A stretch of DNA of 64,000 nucleotides from JAFGRU01 sp963665915. Lineage in GTDB: Bacteria; Desulfobacterota; Desulfuromonadia; Desulfuromonadales; JAAYDE01. Shown here piece by piece: positions 25,915 to 40,697 of this stretch (its first letter is position 1; each line of letters opens with the position of its first letter). The notes beneath the pieces were generated by a model that was given only the letters and a program-made list of their open reading frames with translations, made no database searches and had not been told where the DNA came from. Location: the NCBI GenBank assembly GCA_963665915.2, contig CAXXSG010000003.1, forward strand, positions 1-64,000, in the 5' to 3' direction. Made by a program: the position numbers and the translations under genes.

Positions 25915-26433
25915 TTGAATAAACAACAAAAGCAAGAGCAAGTTGCTGAATTTGGGACCAAGCTGAGTGCGGCTGAGGCGGCTTTTTTAGTCGATTATCG
26001 TGGGCTGAATGTTGAGGAAGTCAACGACCTGCGGCGAAAACTGCGTAATGTCGGAGTCGAGTACCGGGTTGTCAAAAACACTCTCTTGCGAATCGCCATT
26101 CAGGAAACCGGGATGAAGGGTTTGGATCCCTACCTGGAAGGTCCCACCGCAATTGCAATCGTCAATGACGAACCTGTTTCCACTGCCAAAGTCCTGGCTG
26201 ATTTTGCGAAAGACAACAAGAAATTCGAACTCAAAGCCGGATGGGTCGATGGCCAGATTTTTTCTGCCAACGACGTACAGAGGCTTTCGCTGCTCCCAAG
26301 CCGCGAAGTGCTACTTGCCAAGCTTCTCGGAAGCCTCAGCGCTCCCGCCAGCAACTTGGTTGGAGTTCTTGCGGCAGTACCTCGTTCTTTTGTTCAGGCT
26401 CTCGCAGCTATTCAAGAGAAAAAGGGCCATTGA
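25915..26433 (+). CDS. rplJ: Ribosomal protein L10
   Basis: 172 residues, TTG start with a strong AGGAGG 9 nt upstream. It anchors the L7/L12 stalk; FLVDYRGLNVEEVNDLRRKL and VVKNTLLRIA are the RNA-binding part, and the Ala-rich C-terminal helix binds L7/L12 dimers. It probably autoregulates through the preceding leader. Confidence 0.97.
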   Translation: MNKQQKQEQVAEFGTKLSAAEAAFLVDYRGLNVEEVNDLRRKLRNVGVEYRVVKNTLLRIAIQETGMKGLDPYLEGPTAIAIVNDEPVSTAKVLADFAKDNKKFELKAGWVDGQIFSANDVQRLSLLPSREVLLAKLLGSLSAPASNLVGVLAAVPRSFVQALAAIQEKKGH

Positions 26434-26492
26434 TTTTTTGTCAACAATGTCAACAATAGTTTCTATAGATATAAGTACGGAGGAATAAAAAA

Positions 26493-26870
26493 ATGGCTGA
26501 TGTTACCAAAGAGCAAGTTGTTGAGTTTCTTGAGAATATGACCGTTCTGGAACTTGCTGACCTGGTTAAAGAACTGGAAGAGAAATTTGGTGTTTCCGCT
26601 GCTGCGCCTGTTGCTGTTGCGGCTGCTGCTGCTCCTGAAGAAGCTGCTGCCGAGGAAAAAACGGAGTTTGACGTTGTAATGACTGGCTTCGGCGAGAAGA
26701 AAATCAATGTCATTAAAGTTGTGCGGGCAGCTACAGGCCTGGGTCTCAAGGAAGCCAAAGACCTTGTGGATGGCGTTCCTCAGACGGTTAAAGAAGCGCT
26801 GCCCAAGGACGAAGCGGACGAGCTCAAAAAGCAGCTTGAAGAAGCTGGCGCTTCCGTTGAGCTGAAGTAA
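26493..26870 (+). CDS. rplL: Ribosomal protein L7/L12
   Basis: 125 residues. N-terminal dimerisation helix, an Ala/Glu-rich flexible hinge (about 36-54) and the C-terminal factor-binding domain EKKINVIKVVRAATGLGLKE. Present in multiple copies per ribosome; recruits translational GTPases. Confidence 0.98.
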   Translation: MADVTKEQVVEFLENMTVLELADLVKELEEKFGVSAAAPVAVAAAAAPEEAAAEEKTEFDVVMTGFGEKKINVIKVVRAATGLGLKEAKDLVDGVPQTVKEALPKDEADELKKQLEEAGASVELK

Positions 26871-26892
26871 CAAGAAACGACATGTTTTTCCC

Positions 26893-26924
26893 TAGCCAAG
26901 GTCGCTCGAAGGCGGCCTTGGCTA
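26893..26924 (+). terminator. rplL-rpoB intergenic hairpin (attenuator or processing site)
   Basis: 13-bp stem TAGCCAAGGTCGC (26893-26905) with GCGGCCTTGGCTA (26912-26924), one G-U pair and a 6-nt loop. The following sequence is only moderately T-rich, so partial termination or RNase III processing is more likely than a full stop. This is the position of the E. coli rpoB attenuator. Confidence 0.6.
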
Positions 26925-26961
26925 TTGTGCTTTCCTTATTTTCGTCTAAAAAGGAGCAAAC

Positions 26962-31071
<4,110 letters not shown>

Positions 31072-31107
31072 TTCGAATACTCTTAAATTTTAACGGGAGA
31101 TAGTGCT

Positions 31108-34100
31108 TTGAAAGACATATTCAGTCTTTTCGAACAGCCAAAGGATCCTTTAAATTTTAATGCAATCCGCTTATCGCTCGCGTCGCCGGAAAAAATTCGG
31201 GAACGTTCTTTCGGTGAAGTTAAAAAGCCTGAGACGATAAACTATCGCACCTTCAAACCGGAACGTGACGGGCTTTTTTGCGCTAAAATTTTTGGGCCCA
31301 CCAAGGACTATGAGTGTAACTGCGGAAAATACAAGCGCATGAAGCATCGCGGCATTGTCTGCGAAAAATGCGGTGTCGAAGTTATCCCCAGCAAGGTGCG
31401 TCGCGAGCGTCTGGGGCACATCGACCTGGCTTGTCCGGTGGCTCATATCTGGTTCCTCAAATCCCTGCCTTCCCGGATTGCTACCCTACTCGACATGACT
31501 CTCAAAGAAGTGGAGAGAGTCCTCTATTTCGAGAACTATGTAGTTCTCGACAAGGGGAGCGCCCCAGTCTCGGACAACCAGGTTCTGACCATTGACAAGT
31601 ACGATGAACTGATAACGGAATTTCCCGACCAATTCCGGGCCGGGATGGGTGCTGAAGCGATTGGTGAGATACTTTCAGCCTATGATATCGATCAGCTGAC
31701 CGAGACTCTGCGGCTTGAGATGAAGGAAGCGGCCAGTGACGCCAAACGCAAAAAGGTGGCTAAAAGGCTCAAGGTCCTGAAGGCCTTGCAGGTAAGCGGG
31801 AATCGGCCTGAGTGGATGATCCTCGAGGTTATCCCGGTTCTGCCTCCCGAGCTGCGCCCTCTGGTTCCGCTTGACGGTGGCCGTTTCGCCACTTCGGACC
31901 TGAACGATCTCTATCGTCGGGTCATCAATCGCAACAACCGCCTCAAACGGCTCCTGGAGCTGCGTGCTCCGGAAGTGATCATCCGCAACGAAAAGCGCAT
32001 GCTGCAAGAAGCGGTGGATGCCCTCTTCGATAATGGGCGCAGAGGCCGGGCGATCACCGGACCCAATAAACGACCCCTGAAATCCCTTTCCGATATGCTC
32101 AAGGGCAAGGGCGGGCGTTTTCGCCAGAATCTCCTCGGCAAGCGCGTCGACTATTCGGCCCGCTCGGTTATTGTCGTAGGCCCGGAACTGAAGCTGCACC
32201 AGTGTGGCCTGCCCAAGAAGATGGCCCTGGAGCTTTTCAAACCGTTTATCTACCATAAGCTGATTGAACAAGGACACTGCGCTACCATCAAGAGCGCCAA
32301 AAAAATGGTGGAAAAAGAAAAACCGGAAGTATGGGATGTTCTGGAAGAGGTCATCCGCGAACATCCGGTGATGTTGAACCGGGCCCCGACTCTTCATCGG
32401 CTGGGGATCCAGGCTTTTGAGCCGATTCTTATCGAAGGCAAGGCCATCCAGCTCCACCCCCTCGTCTGTACAGCTTTTAATGCTGACTTTGACGGCGACC
32501 AGATGGCGGTCCATCTGCCCCTTTCGATTGAAAGCCAGATCGAGGCGCGGGTCCTGATGATGTCCACCAACAACATCCTTTCTCCGGCCAGTGGCAAGCC
32601 GATCATCGTGCCGTCGCAGGACATGGTTCTGGGGATTTACTACCTGACGCGGGAAAGGGTCCTGGCCAAAGGCGAGGGGAAAATCCTGGCTTCACCGGAG
32701 GAAGTTCGCATCGCCTATGATGCCGGTGAGCTGGATCTGCAGGCTAAAATCAAGGTCCGTGTGTCGCCTGCCGAAAGCGCTCCGGTGGAACTGCTGGAAA
32801 CCACAGTTGGGCGTGTCCTGCTGAAAGAGATCATTCCAGATGCTATTCCCTTCCATTTTATCAACCGGGTCCTGGGTAAAAAACAGGTAGCGGAACTCAT
32901 TGATGTGAGCTTTCGGCTTGCGGGAGGGAAGGAAACTGTTATTCTCGCCGACCGTCTCAAGGAGACCGGTTTCCGTTTTTCCACTCTTGCCGGCATCTCC
33001 ATCTGCTTGGACGATATGGTGATCCCTGCCAACAAGTCCGTGTTCATCGACAAGGCCGTCGGCGAGGTCCAGGAAATTCAGAAGCAGTATACGGAAGGTT
33101 TGATCACCGACGGTGAGCGTTACAACAAGGTCATCGACATCTGGGCCAAGTGTACCGAGGATGTGGCCAAAACCATGCTCGGAAATCTCGCAGTCGATAC
33201 TGTTGTTTCTTCCGAAGGAGAGGAGATCAAATCTCCATCTTTCAATTCCATTCATATGATGGCGGATTCCGGGGCGCGTGGTAGTGCCCAGCAGATTCGG
33301 CAGCTTGCCGGGATGCGTGGTCTGATGGCCAAGCCTTCGGGCGAGATTATTGAAACCCCGATCACCGCGAATTTCCGCGAGGGTCTGACGGTTCTCCAGT
33401 ACTTCATCTCGACGCATGGGGCGCGCAAAGGCTTGGCGGACACGGCGCTCAAGACGGCCAACTCGGGTTATCTCACCCGGCGCCTGGTCGATGTGGCGCA
33501 GGATGCTATTATCACCGAGAAGGACTGCATGACCCTAAACGGCATTCTGGTTTCCTCCTTGACGGAAGGTGGTGAAATTATAGAGCCACTGGGAGAACGT
33601 ATCCTAGGACGGACGGCTCTGGATGATATTTGCGATCCGGTGACCGGCGATGTTCTTCTTGAAGCTACTCAGGAGATCACTGAAGACGCGGTCAAGATAA
33701 TTGAAGAGGCGGGCGTTGATCGTGTCCGAATCCGCTCGGTTCTGGCTTGTGAGAGCCAGCGTGGGATCTGTGCTACTTGTTACGGCCGGGATTTGGCCCG
33801 CGGACATATGGTCAATCTTGGTGAGGCGGTTGGGGTCATTGCTGCCCAGTCGATCGGCGAGCCCGGCACCCAGTTGACAATGAGAACCTTCCATATTGGA
33901 GGGACGGCTTCGCGGCGTGCGGAGCAGACCTCATTGGAAGCCCGATTTGATGGTAAAATAAAGTATATCAACCTAAATACCGTCAAGGACGACCAGGGTT
34001 CCCATATTGTCATGAACCGCAACGGTGAAGTTGCCGTCGTCGATCCAAGTGGCCGCGAACGGGAACGTTATGGTGTTGTGTATGGGGCCAAGCTCCCCAT

Positions 34101-35244
34101 TCCCGACGGGGGAGACGTTCAGGCCAAGCAACTTCTGGCGGAATGGGACCCTTATACCATGCCTATCCTGACGGAACGGGCCGGTTTTGTGCACTTTGGG
34201 GATATCCTCGAAGGGGTTACCATGGAAGAACAGCTCGACGATGTCACCGGTCTGTCCCGAAAGGTCATTATCGAGTCCAAGGATAAAGCGGACAAGCGTC
34301 CGCGTATTACCCTCAAGGATGAAGACGGGCAAGTTCTGAAGCTTTCAAGCGGAGGGCCGGCCAGATATCCCCTGCCGGTGGGCTCTAATATCGTGGTTGG
34401 TGAAGAATCGCAGGTCAGCGCCGGTGCTATTCTGGCGAAGATTCCGCGCGAAACTACAAAAACCAAGGATATCACCGGTGGTCTCCCCAGGGTGGCGGAG
34501 CTTTTCGAGGCCCGCAAACCCAAAGAGTTCGCTGTTGTTTCCGAGATTGACGGCACTGTCTCTTTCGGCAAGGACACCAAAGGGAAGCGCAAGGTTCAGG
34601 TTATTCCCGAGGCCGGCGAGGCCAGAGAATATCTGATCCCTAAAGGGAAGCACATCAGTGTTCATGAAGGCGACCGGGTCCAGGCCGGTGAGGCTCTGGT
34701 CGATGGTTCCAGTAACCCTCATGATATTTTGCGTATTCTGGGTGAGAAGGATCTTGCCAAATACCTGGTGGACGAAGTTCAGGAGGTTTACCGTCTCCAG
34801 GGTGTCAAGATCAACGACAAGCATATCGAGACGATTGTCCGTCAGATGTTGAGGCGTATCCGCGTAACCGACATCGGAGACACCAAGTTCCTTCTCGATG
34901 ATCAGGTGGAGCGTTCCGAGTTTACCCGGGAAAACCAGCGTGTTCTCGCGGAAGGCGGGCAGCCTGCCGTGGGCGAACCTTTGATGCTTGGAATCACCAA
35001 GGCGTCACTTTCAACCGAGTCTTTCATCTCCGCCGCCTCTTTCCAGGAGACTACCAAAGTGTTAACGCAGGCTGCTCTTGAGGGGCGGGTAGATTGCTTG
35101 CGGGGGCTGAAAGAGAATGTCATTATGGGTCGCCTCATTCCCGCTGGCACGGGAGTGTCCAAATACCGGGCTGTTCAGTTGCAAATTGAAGAACCGGAAC
35201 CGGTGGTGGAGGAAGATGTTCCGATTGTGGAAGAGGTTGAATAA
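31108..35244 (+). CDS. rpoC: RNA polymerase subunit beta'
   Basis: 1,378 residues, TTG start preceded by GGGAG. The catalytic magnesium site NADFDGDQ is at residues 458-465 (Asp 460, 462, 464). The N-terminal zinc finger is CNCGKYKR...CEKCGVEV and the second zinc site is CESQRGICATCYGRDL. The C-terminus is acidic (EEDVPIVEEVE). Last gene of the rpoBC unit. Confidence 0.99.
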   Translation: MKDIFSLFEQPKDPLNFNAIRLSLASPEKIRERSFGEVKKPETINYRTFKPERDGLFCAKIFGPTKDYECNCGKYKRMKHRGIVCEKCGVEVIPSKVRRERLGHIDLACPVAHIWFLKSLPSRIATLLDMTLKEVERVLYFENYVVLDKGSAPVSDNQVLTIDKYDELITEFPDQFRAGMGAEAIGEILSAYDIDQLTETLRLEMKEAASDAKRKKVAKRLKVLKALQVSGNRPEWMILEVIPVLPPELRPLVPLDGGRFATSDLNDLYRRVINRNNRLKRLLELRAPEVIIRNEKRMLQEAVDALFDNGRRGRAITGPNKRPLKSLSDMLKGKGGRFRQNLLGKRVDYSARSVIVVGPELKLHQCGLPKKMALELFKPFIYHKLIEQGHCATIKSAKKMVEKEKPEVWDVLEEVIREHPVMLNRAPTLHRLGIQAFEPILIEGKAIQLHPLVCTAFNADFDGDQMAVHLPLSIESQIEARVLMMSTNNILSPASGKPIIVPSQDMVLGIYYLTRERVLAKGEGKILASPEEVRIAYDAGELDLQAKIKVRVSPAESAPVELLETTVGRVLLKEIIPDAIPFHFINRVLGKKQVAELIDVSFRLAGGKETVILADRLKETGFRFSTLAGISICLDDMVIPANKSVFIDKAVGEVQEIQKQYTEGLITDGERYNKVIDIWAKCTEDVAKTMLGNLAVDTVVSSEGEEIKSPSFNSIHMMADSGARGSAQQIRQLAGMRGLMAKPSGEIIETPITANFREGLTVLQYFISTHGARKGLADTALKTANSGYLTRRLVDVAQDAIITEKDCMTLNGILVSSLTEGGEIIEPLGERILGRTALDDICDPVTGDVLLEATQEITEDAVKIIEEAGVDRVRIRSVLACESQRGICATCYGRDLARGHMVNLGEAVGVIAAQSIGEPGTQLTMRTFHIGGTASRRAEQTSLEARFDGKIKYINLNTVKDDQGSHIVMNRNGEVAVVDPSGRERERYGVVYGAKLPIPDGGDVQAKQLLAEWDPYTMPILTERAGFVHFGDILEGVTMEEQLDDVTGLSRKVIIESKDKADKRPRITLKDEDGQVLKLSSGGPARYPLPVGSNIVVGEESQVSAGAILAKIPRETTKTKDITGGLPRVAELFEARKPKEFAVVSEIDGTVSFGKDTKGKRKVQVIPEAGEAREYLIPKGKHISVHEGDRVQAGEALVDGSSNPHDILRILGEKDLAKYLVDEVQEVYRLQGVKINDKHIETIVRQMLRRIRVTDIGDTKFLLDDQVERSEFTRENQRVLAEGGQPAVGEPLMLGITKASLSTESFISAASFQETTKVLTQAALEGRVDCLRGLKENVIMGRLIPAGTGVSKYRAVQLQIEEPEPVVEEDVPIVEEVE

Positions 35245-35329
35245 TAATCGCTTTTTAAAGGAGTTTGGAATTATCCGGGTTTTGAGGAACAACGAAGGTG
35301 TTAAAAATTGGCTGAGAGAAATAATTGCC

Positions 35330-35358
35330 TTGACATAAAGCCTATTGATTGATAAATT
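35330..35358 (+). promoter_or_regulatory. Candidate sigma-70 promoter for the rpsL (str) operon
   Basis: -35 TTGACA (35330-35335) is consensus, with a 17-nt spacer and -10 TAAATT (35353-35358), four of six matches. It lies about 100 nt upstream of rpsL and would place the hairpin at 35381-35420 within the leader. Confidence 0.6.
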
Positions 35359-35380
35359 TTGCGGGTTTTTCTCTAGAATA

Positions 35381-35420
35381 AAAAAGCTGCCGGGAGTGGA
35401 AGTTCCACTCCCCTGCTTTT
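35381..35420 (+). terminator. Leader hairpin ahead of rpsL (attenuator-like)
   Basis: Inner stem GGGAGTGG/CCACTCCC with loop AAGTT (35392-35412 region). It is extended by an outer AAAAGC/GCTTTT pairing that ends in a short T-run. It could terminate read-through from rpoC or act as an attenuator of the rpsL-rpsG-fusA-tuf transcript, since the promoter candidate lies upstream of it. Confidence 0.65.
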
Positions 35421-35458
35421 CATAAAACAGTTTGAAAGGAAGTTTGGGAGCATACACC

Positions 35459-35830
35459 ATGCCAACAATAAGCCAGTTGATTCGCAAAGGTCGTGAACAG
35501 AAAGAAAGAAAATCGACAGCGCCGGCGTTGAAGGGAAACCCTCAAAAGCGGGGGGTCTGCACCAGGGTTTATACCACCACCCCTAAAAAACCCAATTCAG
35601 CGCTTCGTAAAGTGGCAAGGGTACGATTGACTAACGGAATGGTTGTAACATCATATATCCCCGGTGTCGGACATAACCTGCAGGAGCATTCGGTTGTTCT
35701 TATCCGCGGCGGTCGTGTTAAAGACCTGCCTGGCGTGCGTTACCACATTGTCAGGGGGACGCTGGACCTGGCTGGGGTTAAGGACCGTATGCAGGGACGT
35801 TCCAAATATGGCGCCAAGCGGCCCAAGTAA
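35459..35830 (+). CDS. rpsL: Ribosomal protein S12
   Basis: 123 residues from the ATG at 35459. Decoding-centre protein. TTTPKKPNSALRKVARVRLT and the PGVGHNLQEHS loop are canonical; the Lys of TPKKPN, the usual streptomycin-resistance site, is wild type. First gene of the str operon. Confidence 0.98.
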   Translation: MPTISQLIRKGREQKERKSTAPALKGNPQKRGVCTRVYTTTPKKPNSALRKVARVRLTNGMVVTSYIPGVGHNLQEHSVVLIRGGRVKDLPGVRYHIVRGTLDLAGVKDRMQGRSKYGAKRPK

Positions 35831-35850
35831 TTGATGATTGAGGTGACGGT

Positions 35851-36321
35851 ATGCCGAGAAGAAGAGTAGTAGCAAAACGAGAAATATTGCCTGATACCAA
35901 ATATAATGATCGCTTGGTTGCCAAGTTTATCAATGTCATTATGCTGGACGGGAAAAAAAGTACATCCGAAAGTATTGTCTACGGAGCATTTGATATAATA
36001 AGAGAGCGACTGAAAGAGGAGCCTCTCGAAGTGTTCAAAAAAGCCATGGAAAATGTCAGGCCCGTGGTCGAGGTTAAATCCCGCCGCGTTGGCGGTTCTA
36101 CTTATCAGGTTCCCGTGGAGGTTCGCCCCGATCGGCGGAATGCCCTGGGTATTCGCTGGATCATGAAAAACGCCAGGGGGCGTTCCGAAAAAACCATGCA
36201 GGAAAAGCTTGCTGCGGAATTTCTGGATGCCTTCAACAATCGTGGTGCCACGGTCAAGAAGAGAGAAGACACCCATAAAATGGCTGAGGCCAATAAGGCG
36301 TTTTCACATTATCGCTGGTAG
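35851..36321 (+). CDS. rpsG: Ribosomal protein S7
   Basis: 156 residues. Primary 16S rRNA-binding protein that nucleates the 30S head. MPRRRVVAKREILPDTKYND and GGSTYQVPVEVRPDRR are typical. 20 nt after rpsL, upstream of fusA. Confidence 0.98.
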   Translation: MPRRRVVAKREILPDTKYNDRLVAKFINVIMLDGKKSTSESIVYGAFDIIRERLKEEPLEVFKKAMENVRPVVEVKSRRVGGSTYQVPVEVRPDRRNALGIRWIMKNARGRSEKTMQEKLAAEFLDAFNNRGATVKKREDTHKMAEANKAFSHYRW

Positions 36322-36368
36322 ACGGGGTTTAGACCGTTGATTTTAGATTTTGAAAGGAAGTTCCCCCA

Positions 36369-38447
36369 GTGGCTCGCCTCCTCCCCCCTGAAAAAACCCG
36401 CAATATCGGTATCATGGCCCACATCGATGCTGGTAAAACGACGACCACCGAGCGGGTTCTTTATTATACCGGTGTGTCCCATCGGATGGGGGAGGTTCAT
36501 GACGGTGCCGCTGTCATGGATTGGATGGCCCAGGAACAGGAACGCGGTATTACGATAACGTCGGCGGCCACGACGTGCTCCTGGAAAGGGGTCCGCATCA
36601 ACATCATTGATACGCCCGGGCATGTCGATTTTACAGTTGAAGTCGAACGAGCTCTTCGTATACTCGATGGATCGGTCGCTGTCTTCTGTGCTGTGGGGGG
36701 TGTTGAGCCCCAGTCGGAGACGGTCTGGAGGCAGGCTGAAAAGTACCACGTTCCCCGGATTGCCTTTGTCAACAAAATGGACCGTACCGGGGCGGATTTT
36801 TCACGTGTTGTCGAAATGATTCGCACGCGGTTGGCTGCCAACCCGGTTCCGGTACAGATTCCCATCGGCAAGGAGCAGGACTTTCGGGGGGCCGTCGATC
36901 TGGTCGAAATGAAGGCGGTTGTCTGGGGTGAGGAATCCCTGGGGGCTGACTTTCAGATAAGCGATATTCCAGAGGATTTACTTCCCCTGGCTGAAAAAAG
37001 AAGAGAAGAGCTCATAGAAGAGATCGCCTCCCAGGATGATGTTCTCATGGAAAAATATCTGGCGGGGGAGGCATTGAGCCTTCAGGAGGTCCGCAAGGGA
37101 CTGCGGCAGGCGACCATCGATCTGCGGATTGTTCCGGTCCTATGTGGTTCGGCTTTTAAAAATAAAGGGGTGCAGAATCTGCTGGATGCGGTGGTCGATT
37201 ATCTTCCCTCGCCCGTGGAGGTGCCTCCTGTAACAGGAATTGATCCCAAGACACAGCAGGAGATGGTGCGGACTTCCGACGACGAGAGCCCTTTCGCGGC
37301 TCTGGCTTTCAAGGTCATGACCGATCCTTTTGTTGGGAATCTGACCTTTTTCCGAATTTATTCAGGGTCTTTGAAAACAGGACAGGCTGCATTAAACCTG
37401 AGCAGAGGTAAGACCGAAAGGTTTGGCCGGCTCCTTAAAATGCACGCCAACAAAAGAGAAGAAATTAAAGAAGTCTATTCCGGCGATATCTTTGCAGCGG
37501 TTGGCCTTAAGTACACGGTGACCGGAGATACTCTCTGTGACGTGAATCAGCCCTGCCTGCTTGAGACGATTGACTTTCCGGAGCCGGTGATTCATATCGC
37601 TTTGGAGCCTAAAACCAAGGCAGACCAGGAAAAGCTAAGTATCGCGCTGGGCAAACTTCTCCAGGAAGATCCGTCTCTCCAAGTGCGTACTGATGACGAG
37701 ACAGGGCAGACCATTCTCTCCGGCATGGGTGAACTTCACCTGGAAATTATTACCGACCGTTTGCGCCGTGAGTTCAATGTCGAGGCCAATGTCGGCAAAC
37801 CTCAGGTGGCCTATCGCGAATCGATTTCCAAGGGGGTAGAAGTTCAGGGCAAATTTGTTCGTCAGTCCGGAGGACGTGGGCAGTTCGGTGACTGCTGGTT
37901 GCGCATCGAGCCCCAGGAGCCTGGAAAAGGGTTTGAGTTTGTTGATCAGATCAAGGGAGGCGTCATTCCGAAAGAGTACATCCCGGCGGTCAAAAAGGGG
38001 GCTTTCGAGGCGACCCAGGCAGGTCCTCTGGCGGGCTTCCCGGTTGTGGATGTAAAGGTTACCTGCTTTGACGGCTCTTTTCATGAAGTTGACTCATCTG
38101 AAATGGCTTTTAAAGTGGCCGCTTCGATGGGCTTCAAAGACGGGGTGCGAAAAGCTTCTCCGGTTTTACTGGAACCGGTTATGTCCGTAGAGGTGGTTGT
38201 CCCCGAAGATTATATGGGTGACGTCATTGGTGACCTGACCAGCCGGCGGGGGAAAATCCTCGGTATGGAAAGCCGCGGTGGGGGGCAGGTCATCAGCTCT
38301 CAGGTACCCCTTTCGGAAATGTTCGGTTATTCAACGGACCTCCGGAGTCTGACTCAGGGGCGGGCAACCTATACGATGGTTTTTGATCACTACGAACAGG
38401 TTCCAAAAATCATTTCTGACGAAATTATTGAAAAAGTAAAAAGTTAA
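36369..38447 (+). CDS. fusA: Elongation factor G
   Basis: 692 residues, GTG start after GAAAGGAAG. Ribosomal translocase with GTPase motifs AHIDAGKTTTTERVL (G1), DTPGHVDF (G3) and NKMDRTGADF (G4). Domain IV is visible (GRGQFGDCWLRIEPQEPGKG) and domain V at the C-terminus. Canonical EF-G1 by its place in the str operon. Confidence 0.98.
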   Translation: MARLLPPEKTRNIGIMAHIDAGKTTTTERVLYYTGVSHRMGEVHDGAAVMDWMAQEQERGITITSAATTCSWKGVRINIIDTPGHVDFTVEVERALRILDGSVAVFCAVGGVEPQSETVWRQAEKYHVPRIAFVNKMDRTGADFSRVVEMIRTRLAANPVPVQIPIGKEQDFRGAVDLVEMKAVVWGEESLGADFQISDIPEDLLPLAEKRREELIEEIASQDDVLMEKYLAGEALSLQEVRKGLRQATIDLRIVPVLCGSAFKNKGVQNLLDAVVDYLPSPVEVPPVTGIDPKTQQEMVRTSDDESPFAALAFKVMTDPFVGNLTFFRIYSGSLKTGQAALNLSRGKTERFGRLLKMHANKREEIKEVYSGDIFAAVGLKYTVTGDTLCDVNQPCLLETIDFPEPVIHIALEPKTKADQEKLSIALGKLLQEDPSLQVRTDDETGQTILSGMGELHLEIITDRLRREFNVEANVGKPQVAYRESISKGVEVQGKFVRQSGGRGQFGDCWLRIEPQEPGKGFEFVDQIKGGVIPKEYIPAVKKGAFEATQAGPLAGFPVVDVKVTCFDGSFHEVDSSEMAFKVAASMGFKDGVRKASPVLLEPVMSVEVVVPEDYMGDVIGDLTSRRGKILGMESRGGGQVISSQVPLSEMFGYSTDLRSLTQGRATYTMVFDHYEQVPKIISDEIIEKVKS

Positions 38448-38468
38448 TGGCTTTAGAGGAGGGCAACT

Positions 38469-39674
<1,206 letters not shown>

Positions 39675-39677
39675 TAG

Positions 39678-39986
39678 ATGCCGAGTCAAAAGATTAGAAT
39701 CCGGTTGAAAGCTTACGACCATAAATTATTGGATGGGTCCGTTAAGGAAATTGTTGATACGGCTAAACGAACCGGGGCAAGAGTCGCGGGCCCGGTGCCT
39801 CTTCCCACAGTGATCAACAAATACTGTGTGTTGCGAGGTCCCCACGTTGACAAGAAAAGTCGGGAACAGTTTGAAATGAGGACTCACAAACGGTTACTGG
39901 ACATTCTGGAACCAACGCAACAGACTGTCGATGCTTTGATGAAGCTTGATCTTTCTGCTGGTGTTGATGTTGAAATCAAACTTTAA
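39678..39986 (+). CDS. rpsJ: Ribosomal protein S10
   Basis: 102 residues. 30S head protein that also serves as the NusE partner in antitermination. MPSQKIRIRLKAYDHKLLD and GPVPLPTVINKYCVLRGPHV are typical. 15 nt after tuf, so the str and S10 gene sets are contiguous here, with no room for an S10-type leader. Confidence 0.98.
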   Translation: MPSQKIRIRLKAYDHKLLDGSVKEIVDTAKRTGARVAGPVPLPTVINKYCVLRGPHVDKKSREQFEMRTHKRLLDILEPTQQTVDALMKLDLSAGVDVEIKL

Positions 39987-40029
39987 AGGATAGTCCGGCA
40001 ACTGTTTAACTGAAGGCAAGGTTCATAAA

Positions 40030-40668
40030 ATGATTACGGGAATCATAGGCAAAAAGCTTGGAATGACACAGGTCTTTAAAGAAGATGGACGCTGCATTCC
40101 GGTGACGGTGATACAGGCGGGACCCGGGGTGGTCCTTCAGAAGAAGACTGCGGATACGGATGGGTATAATGGACTTCAGGTGGGATTTGAAGCCAAAAAG
40201 ACCCACCAGGTCAACAAACCCCTTATGGGTCATTTCAAAAAAGCCGGCAAAGGTGCTTTCAGATACCTGCGTGAATTCAAAGTGGACAATACGGACGAAT
40301 TTCAGCTGGGTGATTCTATCACTTGTGATCAGGTTTTTCAGGAAGGCGACGTGATCGATGTGACCGGCACCAGCAAGGGTAAAGGCTTTCAGGGTGTCAT
40401 GAAGCGCTGGAATTTTGGTGGCGGGCGGGCTTCTCACGGTTCCAAGGTTCACAGAGGTGGCGGTGCGATCGGTTGCAGTGCATGGCCTTCCCGGGTATTT
40501 AAAGGGAAAAAGATGGCAGGCCAGATGGGAAACAAAAAAACCACGACTCAGAACTTGGAGATTGTTTCTATCAGGACCGAAGACAACATCATGCTTATCA
40601 AGGGCCCCGTACCTGGGCCGAAAAATGGGGTAGTTGTTGTCCATAAAGGGGTTAAAGCAGCGAAATAA
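40030..40668 (+). CDS. rplC: Ribosomal protein L3
   Basis: 212 residues. Early 23S rRNA-binding protein near the peptidyl-transferase centre. GIIGKKLGMTQVF at the N-terminus and KGFQGVMKRWNFGGGRASHG for the internal loop are intact. Confidence 0.98.
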   Translation: MITGIIGKKLGMTQVFKEDGRCIPVTVIQAGPGVVLQKKTADTDGYNGLQVGFEAKKTHQVNKPLMGHFKKAGKGAFRYLREFKVDNTDEFQLGDSITCDQVFQEGDVIDVTGTSKGKGFQGVMKRWNFGGGRASHGSKVHRGGGAIGCSAWPSRVFKGKKMAGQMGNKKTTTQNLEIVSIRTEDNIMLIKGPVPGPKNGVVVVHKGVKAAK

Positions 40669-40697
40669 AACCAGTGATAGGTTTTTTGGAGAAAACC

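Noticed and set aside
26450..26873. Minus-strand frames antisense to rplL
   Set aside because: Mirror of the Ala/Glu-rich L7/L12 gene; no independent evidence.
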